Origin: Chitinophagaceae bacterium
GTDB lineage: Bacteria; Bacteroidota; Bacteroidia; Chitinophagales; Chitinophagaceae
NCBI GenBank assembly: GCA_947504605.1
Contig: CANNJE010000012.1
Span: 1-42,579 of the forward strand
Length of the DNA stretch: 42,579 nucleotides
Direction: 5' to 3'
Position 1 is the first letter of the stretch, and every line of letters begins with the position of its first letter. Made by a program: the position numbers and the translations under genes. Positions 8,334 through 16,419 of this stretch are shown piece by piece. The notes beneath the pieces were generated by a model. That model worked only from the letters and a program-made list of their open reading frames with translations. It did no database searches and was not told where the DNA came from.

Positions 8334-8876
8334 TTAGTTGTCTTTAAACTTATCTAATCCTTTCCAAAGTGTATTCGCATTGTTTTCCATTGTTCTGGCC
8401 TCCATTTCTTTCAGTTTCTCCAACACTTCATTGTTACATTGGGGGCCACCCATTTCCTCTCTACTACACATTCGCTGCATTGGTATACTAAGCAAAACAA
8501 ATTCGTACAACCAGTTGCTTACTTCCAGATGATTTTCGGTTCTGGAAAGATAGAATACATCGGCATCTTCTTCCTGTGCATTCATCTCATCTGCATTGTC
8601 AACCAGTTTTACCAACATTTTGAATTCGTCCCACAAATCCATATTTAATGGATTTCCGCAACGGTCGCAGGTAACATCTGTTTTGCCACCCACTTCAAAC
8701 TTGAGTAGCATAAAACCGGCGTTTTTTTCCAGTAGCAGCTTCACGTTTGCATTCACGTTGGTAAGGTCTTCAGCACCTTTTTCTATAAAGAACTTGTCGT
8801 CTAATTCATAATTAAACTCATGAAATCCGGGCTTCAACCCCACAAAAGCAATCTCAAATGCCCGTCTGTTAGCCAT
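8334..8876 (-). CDS. DUF177 (YceD-like) protein, 23S rRNA accumulation family
   Basis: 180 residues from the ATG at 8876 (MANRRAFEIAF); a TTG eight codons upstream is a less likely start. The C-terminal half holds CDRCGNPL followed by DLWDEF, the YceD core, and a second Cys pair (MCSREEMGGPQCNN) suggesting a small metal-bound or degenerate zinc site. Family members are needed for normal 23S rRNA levels in some bacteria and plants; the detailed action is not known. It is the first gene of the operon with rpmF and plsX, which supports the identification. Confidence 0.85.
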   Translation of the reverse strand: MANRRAFEIAFVGLKPGFHEFNYELDDKFFIEKGAEDLTNVNANVKLLLEKNAGFMLLKFEVGGKTDVTCDRCGNPLNMDLWDEFKMLVKLVDNADEMNAQEEDADVFYLSRTENHLEVSNWLYEFVLLSIPMQRMCSREEMGGPQCNNEVLEKLKEMEARTMENNANTLWKGLDKFKDN

Positions 8877-8992
8877 TGCGTTCCGTTTAAAGGACGGCAA
8901 AGGTAATAGAAATTAATGAATAATTAATACCTAAGATGGAGTTTTTATACCAAAATGACCATAAATATATAGTTATACCTAATTTTATCGCT

Positions 8993-10081
8993 ATGAAAGC
9001 AGGTAGAAAGCCCATTATTGCTCTTGTTCTATTAGTCATCTGTATAATAATTAAATGGTACAGTTCAAATTCAGAAAATGTTGAATTAGGGTATAGTTCA
9101 CAATTTTTTCCATCATTTTCTGCCATTTTAAGAAGAGGATTGGGAGGGTTTGAGCTCAGTTTAGGCGATATTTTGTATGGATTGGCTGCAATATGGATCA
9201 TCTTTAAAATTTACCGGATGATTCTTTTTTTTATTCGGAAAAGGCAGAATGGACAATTTAAATATAAGGTTCAGCAAAATCTTTATTCAATATTTTATAT
9301 TGGCGCAGTTGTTTACATAATTTTCAATTTGTTCTGGGGAATCAATTACAACCGTAAAGGCATTGCGTGGCAATTGGGCTTGCCGGAATTAAAATACAAA
9401 CCAACAGAACTTGAAGAAATGAACAGCCTTTTGGTTCAAAAAATTAATACCTCCAAGCTAAGTTTGCTCAACAGTCAAAAAGTATATCCGAACAACAGAG
9501 AATTATTTAATGAGATTGGGGAGGCCTATGAACTATTGGGAAATAAATATCCATTTTTAGCATACAAACCATCATCCATAAAAAGTTCTTTGTGGGGTTG
9601 GTTGAGCAATTATGCCGGCATTACAGGTTATTATAATCCTTTTACAGGAGAAGCACAGGTCAATACATCTATCCCTAAATTTATTCAGCCATTTACGAGC
9701 TGCCATGAAGTAGCTCATCAGTTGGGATATGCCAAAGAAATGGAGGCGAATTTTGTAGGTTACTTAGCAGCCACCAGTTCTACAGATACTTTGCTTCACT
9801 ATTCTGTATACCTTGATTTATTTATGTATGCCAACAGAAACCTGTATATGGTAGATTCATTGTCTGCCAATGCTTACAGAAAGTTATTGATCAAACCTGT
9901 AAAAGATGATATTAAAGAATGGATACGATTTAGTCGAAAACACAGAGGTTTTTTAGCGCCTGTAGTAAATTGGGTGTATGGAAAATATTTGCAAAGTAAT
10001 GAACAACCGCAGGGTATTTTGAGTTATGATGAAGTGACCGGTTTCTTAATTGCATATTATAAAAAATTCGGAAAAATATAA
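8993..10081 (+). CDS. DUF3810 membrane protein with HExxH metalloprotease signature
   Basis: 362 residues from the ATG at 8993 (MKAGRKPIIALVLL); an upstream ATG at 8936 would add 19 unusual residues. There are three N-terminal membrane segments: near residues 6-22, the region around GDILYGLAAIWIIFKIY, and a third around YSIFYIGAVVYIIFNLFWG. A soluble domain follows with NYAGITGYYNPFTGEAQVN and the motif HEVAHQLGYAKEMEANF, which is HExxH plus a downstream EAN Glu, the pattern of a zinc metallopeptidase. The family is widespread in Bacteroidota with no known substrate. Peptidase activity is inferred from the motif only. Confidence 0.85.
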   Translation: MKAGRKPIIALVLLVICIIIKWYSSNSENVELGYSSQFFPSFSAILRRGLGGFELSLGDILYGLAAIWIIFKIYRMILFFIRKRQNGQFKYKVQQNLYSIFYIGAVVYIIFNLFWGINYNRKGIAWQLGLPELKYKPTELEEMNSLLVQKINTSKLSLLNSQKVYPNNRELFNEIGEAYELLGNKYPFLAYKPSSIKSSLWGWLSNYAGITGYYNPFTGEAQVNTSIPKFIQPFTSCHEVAHQLGYAKEMEANFVGYLAATSSTDTLLHYSVYLDLFMYANRNLYMVDSLSANAYRKLLIKPVKDDIKEWIRFSRKHRGFLAPVVNWVYGKYLQSNEQPQGILSYDEVTGFLIAYYKKFGKI

Positions 10082-10122
10082 TTGGCTGTTGGAATAATAA
10101 TTATAAACTGATTTATTAAAAT

Positions 10123-10593
10123 ATGAAAAATATTATTCGCTTTATACTAGCTATTGCCTTGCCCTTGACAATTGGAGCCGTTGCAGGTTTTTTTACTTCA
10201 CTATCTGTAAAAGGCTGGTATAGTACAGTAAATAAACCTTCTTTTAATCCGCCAGATTGGGTATTTGCACCAGTTTGGACGCTGTTGTATATCATGATGG
10301 GGATAGCTTTCTACATTATTTGGAATAAGGATACCGCTAAACTCTTAAAAAGAAAAGCCATGCTATTTTATTTTGCACAGCTTATTTTAAATTTTACTTG
10401 GTCTCTTGTATTTTTTTATGCAGAAAAGCCGGGTTTGGCATTGGTTAATATTTTGCTGCTTTGCTGTATGATTGCGGCAACCATTTATTGGTTTTCAAAA
10501 ATATCCACTACTGCCACTAGGCTTTTGATACCTTATATTTTATGGGTGAGTTTTGCAACCGTTTTAAATTTTGCCATCTGGAAACTTAATTAA
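10123..10593 (+). CDS. tspO: TspO/MBR family membrane protein
   Basis: 156 residues with five membrane helices, the standard TspO architecture. The conserved loop and second helix read WYSTVNKPSFNPPDWVFAP followed by VWTLLY, and helix 3 carries LNFTWSLVFF. The C-terminal helix contains YILWVSFATVLNFAIWKLN, the usual ending. TspO proteins bind tetrapyrroles and sterol-like ligands and have been linked to porphyrin breakdown and stress; the ligand here is unknown. It lies 41 bases after the DUF3810 gene on the same strand and may be cotranscribed with it. Confidence 0.93.
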   Translation: MKNIIRFILAIALPLTIGAVAGFFTSLSVKGWYSTVNKPSFNPPDWVFAPVWTLLYIMMGIAFYIIWNKDTAKLLKRKAMLFYFAQLILNFTWSLVFFYAEKPGLALVNILLLCCMIAATIYWFSKISTTATRLLIPYILWVSFATVLNFAIWKLN

Positions 10594-10647
10594 GCGTTAC
10601 AGTATAAAAATCTGGTAGAGCATTAATAAAAGGGAGGGGTAAAATTA

Positions 10648-11184
10648 TTAAAAACTATTCTTCCACATCATACTCTCCACGGGCTTGTTATGCTGGCCAC
10701 TGTATTTAGCATTTTTTTTCTGGTTGTATTTTACTTCTATTTCTCCATCAACAGGAAAGTAAATAAGTTGGCCAATTGGCATTCCTTTGTATACCCTTAC
10801 CGGTTGTTTTACAGATATTTCCAAGGTCCAGTTTCCACAAAATCCAACATCGCCTTTGCCTGCAGTAGCATGAATGTCGATACCTAATCGCCCCGTAGAA
10901 GACTTTCCTTCTAAAAAAGGTACATGGGCGTGGGTTTCAGTATATTCTTCTGTTACACCCAGGTAAAACATGTGCGGTAACAAAAGAATGCCATCTTCCG
11001 GTATATCAAAATGAATGATTTTATTGTGTTTTTTTGCATCCAGTTCAGCATGTTCATAAGTAGCAAGAGATGGTCCTAGATGCACATCATAGCTATTACT
11101 GCCAAGGCATTCTCTGTCGTAGGGAACTATTTTTATGGTTCCTTTTTCAATCTCTTCCAAAATCCGTGAATCACTTAATATCAT
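10648..11184 (-). CDS. dcd: dCTP deaminase
   Basis: 178 residues starting MILSDSRILEEIEKG, a typical Dcd N-terminus. The active-site block is EGKSSTGRLGIDIHATAG, with Ser and Arg99 in the positions that bind the phosphates. This is followed by GFCGNWTLEI, where Glu122 is the expected catalytic base. It converts dCTP to dUTP for thymidylate synthesis. The protein could instead be a bifunctional dCTP deaminase/dUTPase of the archaeal type; motif reading alone does not fully separate them. It is divergent from the phosphopantetheinyl transferase gene, with a 72-base gap. Confidence 0.92.
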   Translation of the reverse strand: MILSDSRILEEIEKGTIKIVPYDRECLGSNSYDVHLGPSLATYEHAELDAKKHNKIIHFDIPEDGILLLPHMFYLGVTEEYTETHAHVPFLEGKSSTGRLGIDIHATAGKGDVGFCGNWTLEISVKQPVRVYKGMPIGQLIYFPVDGEIEVKYNQKKNAKYSGQHNKPVESMMWKNSF

Positions 11185-11256
11185 TGTTTGTAGGTTTATT
11201 CGTTTATTTGTAAAAGTAATTTTTTAAATCTCTGCTTTTCATTTTACACCCTTTAT

Positions 11257-11880
11257 ATGCCGCTGGTTTATCAACAAAATATTAACGCTTCCACAAAATT
11301 GGGTGTTTGGCATATCGCCGAAGCAGAAGATTTTTTCCTAAGAAGGGTTCCATTACAAAATAATATAACGCATCCACATAAAAGGTTGCAACATTTGGCA
11401 GGAAGAATATTGCTGCAAGAGCTATTTGATGATTTCCCTTTGGAGTTGATAAAAATTGCAGATACAAAAAAGCCTTTTTTACCTAACGATGCTTTTCACT
11501 TTTCTATTTCTCATTGTGACGATTATGCCGCTGCAATTGTGAGCAGGCAAAACAGGGTAGGGGTTGATATTGAAATTCCGCAGCAAAAAATAGAACGTAT
11601 CCAGCATAAATTTTTAACCGCTGCCGAAATGGATATTTTGTCAATATTGGATATTGACAAATCTCAAAAATTGACGCTTGCGTGGAGTATTAAAGAAACA
11701 GTTTTTAAATGGTATGGTTTCGGTAAAATTGATTTTAAGGAGCATATGCAAATAAATGAATGTAGTTATGCCGATAACCAGTTTATGGCCCGTTGCAGCT
11801 TTATGAAAAATACGCCTCTACATTTGAAAGTGCAGGGTTTTTTCTTTAATGGAAACTGTTTAACATGGCTTGCTACCTGA
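11257..11880 (+). CDS. 4'-phosphopantetheinyl transferase superfamily protein
   Basis: 207 residues, Sfp/EntD-like. It shows the conserved FSISH (82-86), VGVDIE (101-106, metal-binding D104 and E106) and WSIKETVFKW (143-152, with the Glu and Lys of the active site). The enzyme transfers phosphopantetheine from CoA to a carrier protein such as ACP. No polyketide or peptide synthase is nearby, so it may serve the fatty-acid ACP or distant targets. The N-terminal 80 residues include AGRILLQELF and the DTKKPFLP segment, typical of the family. Confidence 0.88.
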   Translation: MPLVYQQNINASTKLGVWHIAEAEDFFLRRVPLQNNITHPHKRLQHLAGRILLQELFDDFPLELIKIADTKKPFLPNDAFHFSISHCDDYAAAIVSRQNRVGVDIEIPQQKIERIQHKFLTAAEMDILSILDIDKSQKLTLAWSIKETVFKWYGFGKIDFKEHMQINECSYADNQFMARCSFMKNTPLHLKVQGFFFNGNCLTWLAT

Positions 11881-11916
11881 TGGGGTGCTTTTCGAAAGAT
11901 CTAGCATTCCTGTAAA

Positions 11917-13194
11917 TTAATACTCTATTTCATCTATGGTAGATTCGCCATCCAACAATGGAATATCGCCTACAGATGCACCTGCGATTCCTTTTACTGA
12001 ACCATAAAGTCCGCTGGTGCTTATTAAAACTTTTTCCAACTGTTTTTCCCTTTCCTTCCACATTTTTTCCATTTGCATTCTTTCCTTGGTAATACTATTT
12101 TTCATTGCCAGAAACCCTTCCGCAATTGCTTCTACCTGTCCCCTGAATTCAACGCCGGTAAGATAGTTGTACAATAACTGCATTTTATCTCCTTTGTTTT
12201 CTTCACTTCTTTGTATTTCGTATAATTTTAAAACACCATTTCGGATGATAGCTGCAACGCTCGCAATTTCACTGAAACTACAAACCCAAACACCCTCTTT
12301 TTCGCCAAAACGTTCCATGTCTTTTGGGAAAGTTTGTGTTACCAATATTGCAACGTCTGCACCACGGCTGCGCATATCCGATTTTAATTTATCTATCCAA
12401 TTGTTTTGCCAAGCTTTGGTACGTTTGCTTTCATAAATGATCTTGCCACATTCCCTTCCGCTGTTGTTTCTAACTATTTGTATACAATCTGCACCTTCTA
12501 CACCTTTGCCTACTTCTTCTATCAGATCAAAAGGAAAATTTTCTTTTAAAATTTCTTCCAACAGTAATTCCTGTACTTCGCCCTGGCGTTGCATAGAACT
12601 TTGTTCCGCTTTTCTGGTCATCTCGTCAGCAAGTTTTCGTTGCTGTTCCAGTTGCAATTCCAGTTCCTTTACTTTCAACTGGTGTGCAGTATCCCTTAAA
12701 GCATTTTTCTCCTGTTCTTGTATGCGTATTTGTTCTGAAATAGTCGTTCTTTCTTCCTGCATTTTTTTTTGCAGCGTAATTTCCAGTTCAGCTTCTTTAT
12801 CTTTTAACAGTTGTTCTTTTTGAAGAAACTCCAATTCTTTTTTTCTAGACTCTTTCAATTTTTCTTCAGCGTTGTTGCTGTTTTCCTGAAGTATTCTCAG
12901 TTGGTTTTCGTAATCAGAGGAAATACTTTTTCTTAGTTGTTCCTGTATTTCTATTTCTAATTTTTGTTTTTCTTTTTGAAGCTTTTGGGAAAAAAGTTCA
13001 TTTTCCTGTTTCTTTTTTTCTTCAAATAAAAGCTGATCTGCTTCCAGTTTCTTTTTTTCTTCTTCTACTTTACCCAATGATTGTTTTAGTTTATCCTGGT
13101 ACTGTTGCTGGTATTTCTGTTCAATATCAGCAGCCAATACATTTTCCACATCAAATACATGTCCGCAGTTTGGGCATTTTATATCGTTCGCCAT
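11917..13194 (-). CDS. DUF2130 coiled-coil protein with nuclease-like C-terminal domain
   Basis: 425 residues. The N-terminus bears CPNCG (7-11), half of a zinc-ribbon-like knuckle. Residues of about 24-210 form a long, highly charged coiled coil rich in Lys, Glu and Gln. The C-terminal domain (about 220-400) contains GKIIYESKRTKAW followed by GADVAILVTQTFP. The E-x-K after a strand and the later Gln/Thr fit a PD-(D/E)XK-type fold, as proposed for DUF2130, which resembles RmuC-type proteins. The role is unknown; DNA handling is inferred. It is 55 bases downstream of tRNA-Leu(GAG) on the same strand, just after that tRNA's terminator. Confidence 0.82.
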   Translation of the reverse strand: MANDIKCPNCGHVFDVENVLAADIEQKYQQQYQDKLKQSLGKVEEEKKKLEADQLLFEEKKKQENELFSQKLQKEKQKLEIEIQEQLRKSISSDYENQLRILQENSNNAEEKLKESRKKELEFLQKEQLLKDKEAELEITLQKKMQEERTTISEQIRIQEQEKNALRDTAHQLKVKELELQLEQQRKLADEMTRKAEQSSMQRQGEVQELLLEEILKENFPFDLIEEVGKGVEGADCIQIVRNNSGRECGKIIYESKRTKAWQNNWIDKLKSDMRSRGADVAILVTQTFPKDMERFGEKEGVWVCSFSEIASVAAIIRNGVLKLYEIQRSEENKGDKMQLLYNYLTGVEFRGQVEAIAEGFLAMKNSITKERMQMEKMWKEREKQLEKVLISTSGLYGSVKGIAGASVGDIPLLDGESTIDEIEY

Positions 13195-13222
13195 TTCCGT
13201 ATTTTTTTACAAGATAAATAAA

Positions 13223-13248
13223 AAACCTCTCCATTATTGGAGAGGTTT
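13223..13248 (-). terminator. Rho-independent terminator of tRNA-Leu(GAG)
   Basis: A ten-base-pair perfect stem (AAACCTCTCC with GGAGAGGTTT) and a six-base loop start two bases after the tRNA 3' end. They are followed on the minus strand by a run of six T. Confidence 0.88.
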
Positions 13249-13249
13249 G

Positions 13250-13335
13250 TGCGGCAAAGGAGATTCGAACTCCCACGCCCAGTTATAGGCGCTACCACCT
13301 CAAGGTAGTGCGTCTACCAATTTCGCCATCGCCGC
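13250..13335 (-). tRNA. tRNA-Leu (anticodon GAG)
   Basis: 86 bases. The acceptor stem pairs GCGGCGA with TTTGCCGC-type sequence and leaves discriminator A. The anticodon loop CTTGAGG lies between CTACC and GGTAG arms, giving GAG. A long variable arm (GCGCCTATAACTGGGCGT region) is as expected for Leu, and the T-arm GGAGTTCGAATCTCC is intact. CCA is not encoded. The terminator follows at once. Confidence 0.95.
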
Positions 13336-13384
13336 ATTTAATGAGGACTGCAAATTTAGAAGATTGCTGCTTCATAAAAAAATA

Positions 13385-13415
13385 GAAAATACCCTCGTTC
13401 TTATTGGGTATTTTC
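13385..13415 (-). terminator. Terminator of the histidine kinase gene
   Basis: The stem is GAAAATACCC with GGGTATTTTC and has an 11-base loop. It lies 14 bases after the kinase stop codon and is followed on the minus strand by a run of seven T. Confidence 0.8.
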
Positions 13416-13428
13416 CAAGCCTATTGTT

Positions 13429-14580
13429 TTATTTTCTTAAAACAACCCTGAATGTGGTACCCTTGCCGGGGTCACTGTGTTTTACAAAAAGTTCGCCTTT
13501 ATGGTATTGTTCAATAATACGTTTGCTTAAAGAAAGTCCCAGCCCCCAGCCTCTCTTTTTTGTTGTGAAGCCCGGTTTAAAAACATTGGACAAATTCTTG
13601 CCGCTAATCCCTTTTCCTGAATCTGTAATATCTACAATTACTTGGGCGATTTCATTTTTAATATCTACCATTATACTGCCTTTCCCTTCCATCGCATCCA
13701 ATGCATTTTTTAAAAGGTTTTCAATAACCCAATCAAACAGAGGTGGATTAATCATTACAGAGATATCTTTTTCCTCTTTACTATTTACCGTAAAAACAAC
13801 TTTTTCAGGGGCACGTCTTTTAATATAAGAGACCATATGTTCCACCTGCAAAACAATATTGGCTTCTTCCAGTTGCGGAATACTTCCAATTTTTCCAAAT
13901 CGATCGCTCACCAGTTTTAGCCTGTCTACATCCTTGCTCATTTCCATAGCAATGCTCTCATTTCCTTCCATTTCTTTCAGCATTTCTACCCAGCCCTGCA
14001 AAGAAGAAAGGGGAGTTCCGAGTTGATGAGCCGTTTCTTTTGCCATACCTGCCCATACCTGATTCTGTGTACTTTTGTTACGAGTACTTACTGTAATTAA
14101 AGTAACAATGATGAACAATGCAGCCACTAATAATTGTATCAATGGGAAATACCGAATTTGTTTTAGCAGGGCCGACTCGCCATAATATACTTTGTTGTTT
14201 TGAGTGCTGTCAAAAGGATTTTTCCAGATGATGGGTTCATTTAAAGCTTTAAATTCTTTTAATTTTTGATAGAGAAATTTTTTATTCCCTACCATATTAA
14301 ATGTATCAATATTATAATGATCTAGAATGCTGTCTTTTTCTGTTACAGCAATCATGGGGATATCTCTGCTGTTTTCGGTTAAAATTTTGCTAGATAAATT
14401 GGTTTGATTGCTGCCCCCATTACTTACTTCTTTTACAGCCTCTACCCATTGCTCTATTTTTTGTTTTTCTTCCCTTGCAATTTTTGTTGATAAAAAATTA
14501 GAGAAAAAAATAGTGGCAGATACAATTATAATGGCCATTAGGGCCAGTAGTGTTCGCCAGTTAAAAAGTTGAAGAAACAT
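13429..14580 (-). CDS. Membrane sensor histidine kinase
   Basis: 383 residues. There are two membrane segments (about 9-30 and 146-165) enclosing a roughly 115-residue periplasmic sensor region without a recognised domain. The HisKA box is MAKETAHQLGTPLSS with phospho-acceptor H185, the AHQLGTP form frequent in Bacteroidota. The ATPase part has the N-box ENLLKNALDAMEG, the G1 box DSGKGIS, an F-box-like FKPGFTTKKRG, and the G2 box GWGLGLSLSK. It should autophosphorylate and pass phosphate to a response regulator, but none is adjacent, so it is an orphan kinase with an unknown signal. It is divergent from the glycosyltransferase gene. Confidence 0.92.
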   Translation of the reverse strand: MFLQLFNWRTLLALMAIIIVSATIFFSNFLSTKIAREEKQKIEQWVEAVKEVSNGGSNQTNLSSKILTENSRDIPMIAVTEKDSILDHYNIDTFNMVGNKKFLYQKLKEFKALNEPIIWKNPFDSTQNNKVYYGESALLKQIRYFPLIQLLVAALFIIVTLITVSTRNKSTQNQVWAGMAKETAHQLGTPLSSLQGWVEMLKEMEGNESIAMEMSKDVDRLKLVSDRFGKIGSIPQLEEANIVLQVEHMVSYIKRRAPEKVVFTVNSKEEKDISVMINPPLFDWVIENLLKNALDAMEGKGSIMVDIKNEIAQVIVDITDSGKGISGKNLSNVFKPGFTTKKRGWGLGLSLSKRIIEQYHKGELFVKHSDPGKGTTFRVVLRK

Positions 14581-14642
14581 GATTAAAAATAAGAAATATA
14601 AAAGTACAAATACACTTCCGACAAATACATTGGTAAATAAAG

Positions 14643-14650
14643 TATGTTTG
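14643..14650 (+). promoter_or_regulatory. -7 element for the glycosyltransferase gene
   Basis: TATGTTTG matches TAnnTTTG and ends 28 bases before the ATG at 14678, implying a leader of about 20 bases. A good -33 TTTG is not seen. Confidence 0.5.
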
Positions 14651-14677
14651 TGAAAAGGATTATCCGCTTAATATAAT

Positions 14678-15781
14678 ATGACAGATTATATCAATAAAGA
14701 TCCATTGCAGCAAACAATTACAGACAACAAAGCCGGTGAAGATGTTATTTCATCATCAAAGCATCCGCAGGTAGCGATTGTAATTTTAAATTGGAATGGT
14801 AAAAAGTATCTGGAACAGTTTTTACCTTCTGTTTTAAGTAGTACGTACGGCAATAAACGTATCATAGTAGCAGATAATGCTTCGTCAGACGACTCTGTTT
14901 CGTTCCTGCAACAATACTATCCAGGAGTTGAAATCTTAGCGAATAGCAGTAATCAGGGTTTTGCTAAAGGGTATAATACTGCTTTGAAACAAATTGAATC
15001 GGATTATTATGTGTTGCTTAATAGTGATGTGGAAGTCGAACCAGGTTGGATAGAGCCGGTGATTGACCTAATGGAATCGGATAAAAAAATAGCGGCTTGT
15101 CAGCCTAAAATTTTATCTTATGCCAATAAAATGCAATTTGAGTATGCAGGAGCATGTGGGGGCTGGTTAGATAAGTATGGATATCCATTTTCGAGAGGAA
15201 GGGTATTTGATGTTTGTGAAATAGATACCGGTGCGTATGATACGGTTCAGGCTTGTTTTTGGGCAAGTGGTGCGGCAATGTTTGTAAGAGCAAGCATTTA
15301 TCAGGAGTTGAAGGGGTTGGATGAATATTTTTTTGCACATCAGGAAGAAATAGATCTCTGCTGGCGGATGCAGATGGCAGGATACAGCATATATGTTCAG
15401 CCAGCATCTGTGGTCTATCATGTGGGAGGCGGAACACTACCCAAGGGCAACAGCTTAAAGACTTATTTGAATTTTCGCAACAATCTGATCATGCTGTATA
15501 AGAATTTGCCATATTCAACTGCATTTTTTACAATAGGGAGCAGGTTTGTTCTGGATGCTGTTGCTGCATGGAAATCATTGTTATTAGGTGATGCCGGTTA
15601 TTTCTTCGCTATAGCCAAAGCTCATATGCATTTTATAAAATGGATATTTTTTTATCAGGGGAAGTCAATTTTTCCCGATAAAACAAATAAGCCGCTCTCT
15701 GGTTGGTATAATGGTTTAATAATATGGGAGTATTTTATAAAAAAGAAAAGGAAGTTTTCTGAAATTGTTGGAAACAAATAA
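14678..15781 (+). CDS. Glycosyltransferase family 2 protein (rhamnosyl-transferase-like)
   Basis: 367 residues. After a polar leader of about 28 residues, the GT-A domain starts with VAIVILNWNGKKYLEQFLPS. It continues with VADNASSDDS (nucleotide-binding Asp), SSNQGFAKGYN, and LLNSDVEVEPGWIEP, where the Asp pair is the metal-binding DXD equivalent. The acceptor side includes ASGAAMFVR and DEYFFAHQEEIDLCWRMQMAGY, with the candidate catalytic base in the ED/EEID segment. This layout is close to dTDP-rhamnosyl transferases. It most likely adds a sugar to a surface glycan or lipid at the inner membrane; the C-terminal part has hydrophobic helices. No other glycan genes adjoin it. Confidence 0.88.
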   Translation: MTDYINKDPLQQTITDNKAGEDVISSSKHPQVAIVILNWNGKKYLEQFLPSVLSSTYGNKRIIVADNASSDDSVSFLQQYYPGVEILANSSNQGFAKGYNTALKQIESDYYVLLNSDVEVEPGWIEPVIDLMESDKKIAACQPKILSYANKMQFEYAGACGGWLDKYGYPFSRGRVFDVCEIDTGAYDTVQACFWASGAAMFVRASIYQELKGLDEYFFAHQEEIDLCWRMQMAGYSIYVQPASVVYHVGGGTLPKGNSLKTYLNFRNNLIMLYKNLPYSTAFFTIGSRFVLDAVAAWKSLLLGDAGYFFAIAKAHMHFIKWIFFYQGKSIFPDKTNKPLSGWYNGLIIWEYFIKKKRKFSEIVGNK

Positions 15782-15802
15782 TTATTTTTAAACCGAAGCC
15801 CT

Positions 15803-15810
15803 TATTTTTG
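15803..15810 (+). promoter_or_regulatory. -7 element for the small membrane protein gene
   Basis: TATTTTTG matches TAnnTTTG, 20 bases before the ATG at 15831. The 14-base context CCCTTATTTTTGCA is repeated exactly at the tRNA promoter near 16081. Confidence 0.6.
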
Positions 15811-15830
15811 CAAACGAAAATTTTAAGTAA

Positions 15831-16034
15831 ATGCAACAGGAAATCATCGATAATTCAAAAAAAGACTTTGCGCACAACTGGGTATCATCTTCCCGTTTTG
15901 TTTGGTATTGCCAGGTATTTTTAGTGCTAGCATTTGTTTTGGGCGGTTGTTATAGTTTGTATTCTCACCGTTATAAAGGCAAGCCAGACGTAAATGTTCC
16001 TGAAAACACTTTGTACAATCCGAAGTACAAATAA
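15831..16034 (+). CDS. Small single-pass membrane protein, unknown function
   Basis: 67 residues. A polar N-terminus (about 22 residues, including FAHNWVSSSRFVWY) leads into one hydrophobic helix (about 25-44). The tail of about 22 residues is polar (HRYKGKPDVNVPENTLYNPKYK). The Cys in LGGCYSL lies late in the helix, so it is not a clear lipobox. It is supported by its own promoter box and by codon use like its neighbours. It lies just upstream of the tRNA-Gly/tRNA-Leu pair. No family is recognised. Confidence 0.6.
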   Translation: MQQEIIDNSKKDFAHNWVSSSRFVWYCQVFLVLAFVLGGCYSLYSHRYKGKPDVNVPENTLYNPKYK

Positions 16035-16061
16035 ATTTCTGTAAAAAATCACAAATAAAAT

Positions 16062-16091
16062 TTTGTAGTTAGACTACAACCCTTATTTTTG
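16062..16091 (+). promoter_or_regulatory. Bacteroidota-type promoter of the tRNA-Gly/tRNA-Leu unit
   Basis: TTTG at 16062-16065, an 18-base spacer, then TATTTTTG at 16084-16091 form a complete TTTG-N18-TAnnTTTG promoter. The first tRNA starts 55 bases after the -7 element. This is the clearest promoter in the window. Confidence 0.75.
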
Positions 16092-16146
16092 CAGTCCTAA
16101 AAAACGGCAGACGTTTTGAGGGAATAACAAAAGTTCTTTATTACCT

Positions 16147-16219
<73 letters not shown>

Positions 16220-16230
16220 CATAAAAAAGG

Positions 16231-16256
16231 ATCCCGACACTGTCGGGATTTTTTTT
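16231..16256 (+). terminator. Terminator between tRNA-Gly and tRNA-Leu
   Basis: The stem ATCCCGAC / GTCGGGAT has a three-base loop and is followed by a run of eight T. It lies 12 bases after tRNA-Gly. tRNA-Leu starts only 14 bases later, so expression of the second tRNA needs read-through, processing, or its own promoter. Confidence 0.85.
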
Positions 16257-16269
16257 CAAAAATTGTGTC

Positions 16270-16355
16270 ACCCGGGTGGTGGAACTGGTAGACACGCAGG
16301 ACTTAAAATCCTGTTCGCAGTAATGCGAGTGACGGTTCAATTCCGTTCCCGGGTA
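16270..16355 (+). tRNA. tRNA-Leu (anticodon TAA)
   Basis: 86 bases. The acceptor ACCCGGG pairs with CCCGGGT, with discriminator A. The anticodon loop CTTAAAA between AGGA and TCCT gives TAA, and the long variable arm is TTCGCAGTAATGCGAG. The T-arm is GACGGTTCAATTCCGTT. The first pair is A1-T72 rather than the more usual G1-C72 of bacterial tRNA-Leu. CCA is not encoded. Its 3' boundary sequence is repeated at 18203, see the duplication entries. Confidence 0.93.
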
Positions 16356-16371
16356 CTAATAACAACTTAAA
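16353..16371 (+). repeat. Direct repeat at the tRNA-Leu 3' end (left copy)
   Basis: GTACTAATAACAACTTAAA covers the last three bases of the tRNA gene and the 16 bases after it. The same 19 bases recur at 18203-18221. This has the position of an attachment or duplication boundary at a tRNA 3' end. Confidence 0.6.
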
Positions 16372-16405
16372 AGCCTTGAAAGAATTTACTTTCAAGGCTT
16401 TTTTA
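16369..16405 (+). terminator. Terminator of tRNA-Leu(TAA)
   Basis: A 14-base-pair stem (AAAAGCCTTGAAAG with CTTTCAAGGCTTTT) has a six-base loop and a T-rich tail. It begins 14 bases after the tRNA. This hairpin is missing from the right-hand copy of the repeat at 18221, apparently lost between two TAAA strings. Confidence 0.88.
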
Positions 16406-16419
16406 TTTTTAGGAGATGC

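Noticed and set aside
12437-12823. Open frame of 128 codons on the plus strand rich in Ser and Cys
   Set aside because: It is antisense to the coiled-coil part of the DUF2130 gene; the Ser/Cys richness is the mirror of Lys/Glu codons and no start signal is seen.
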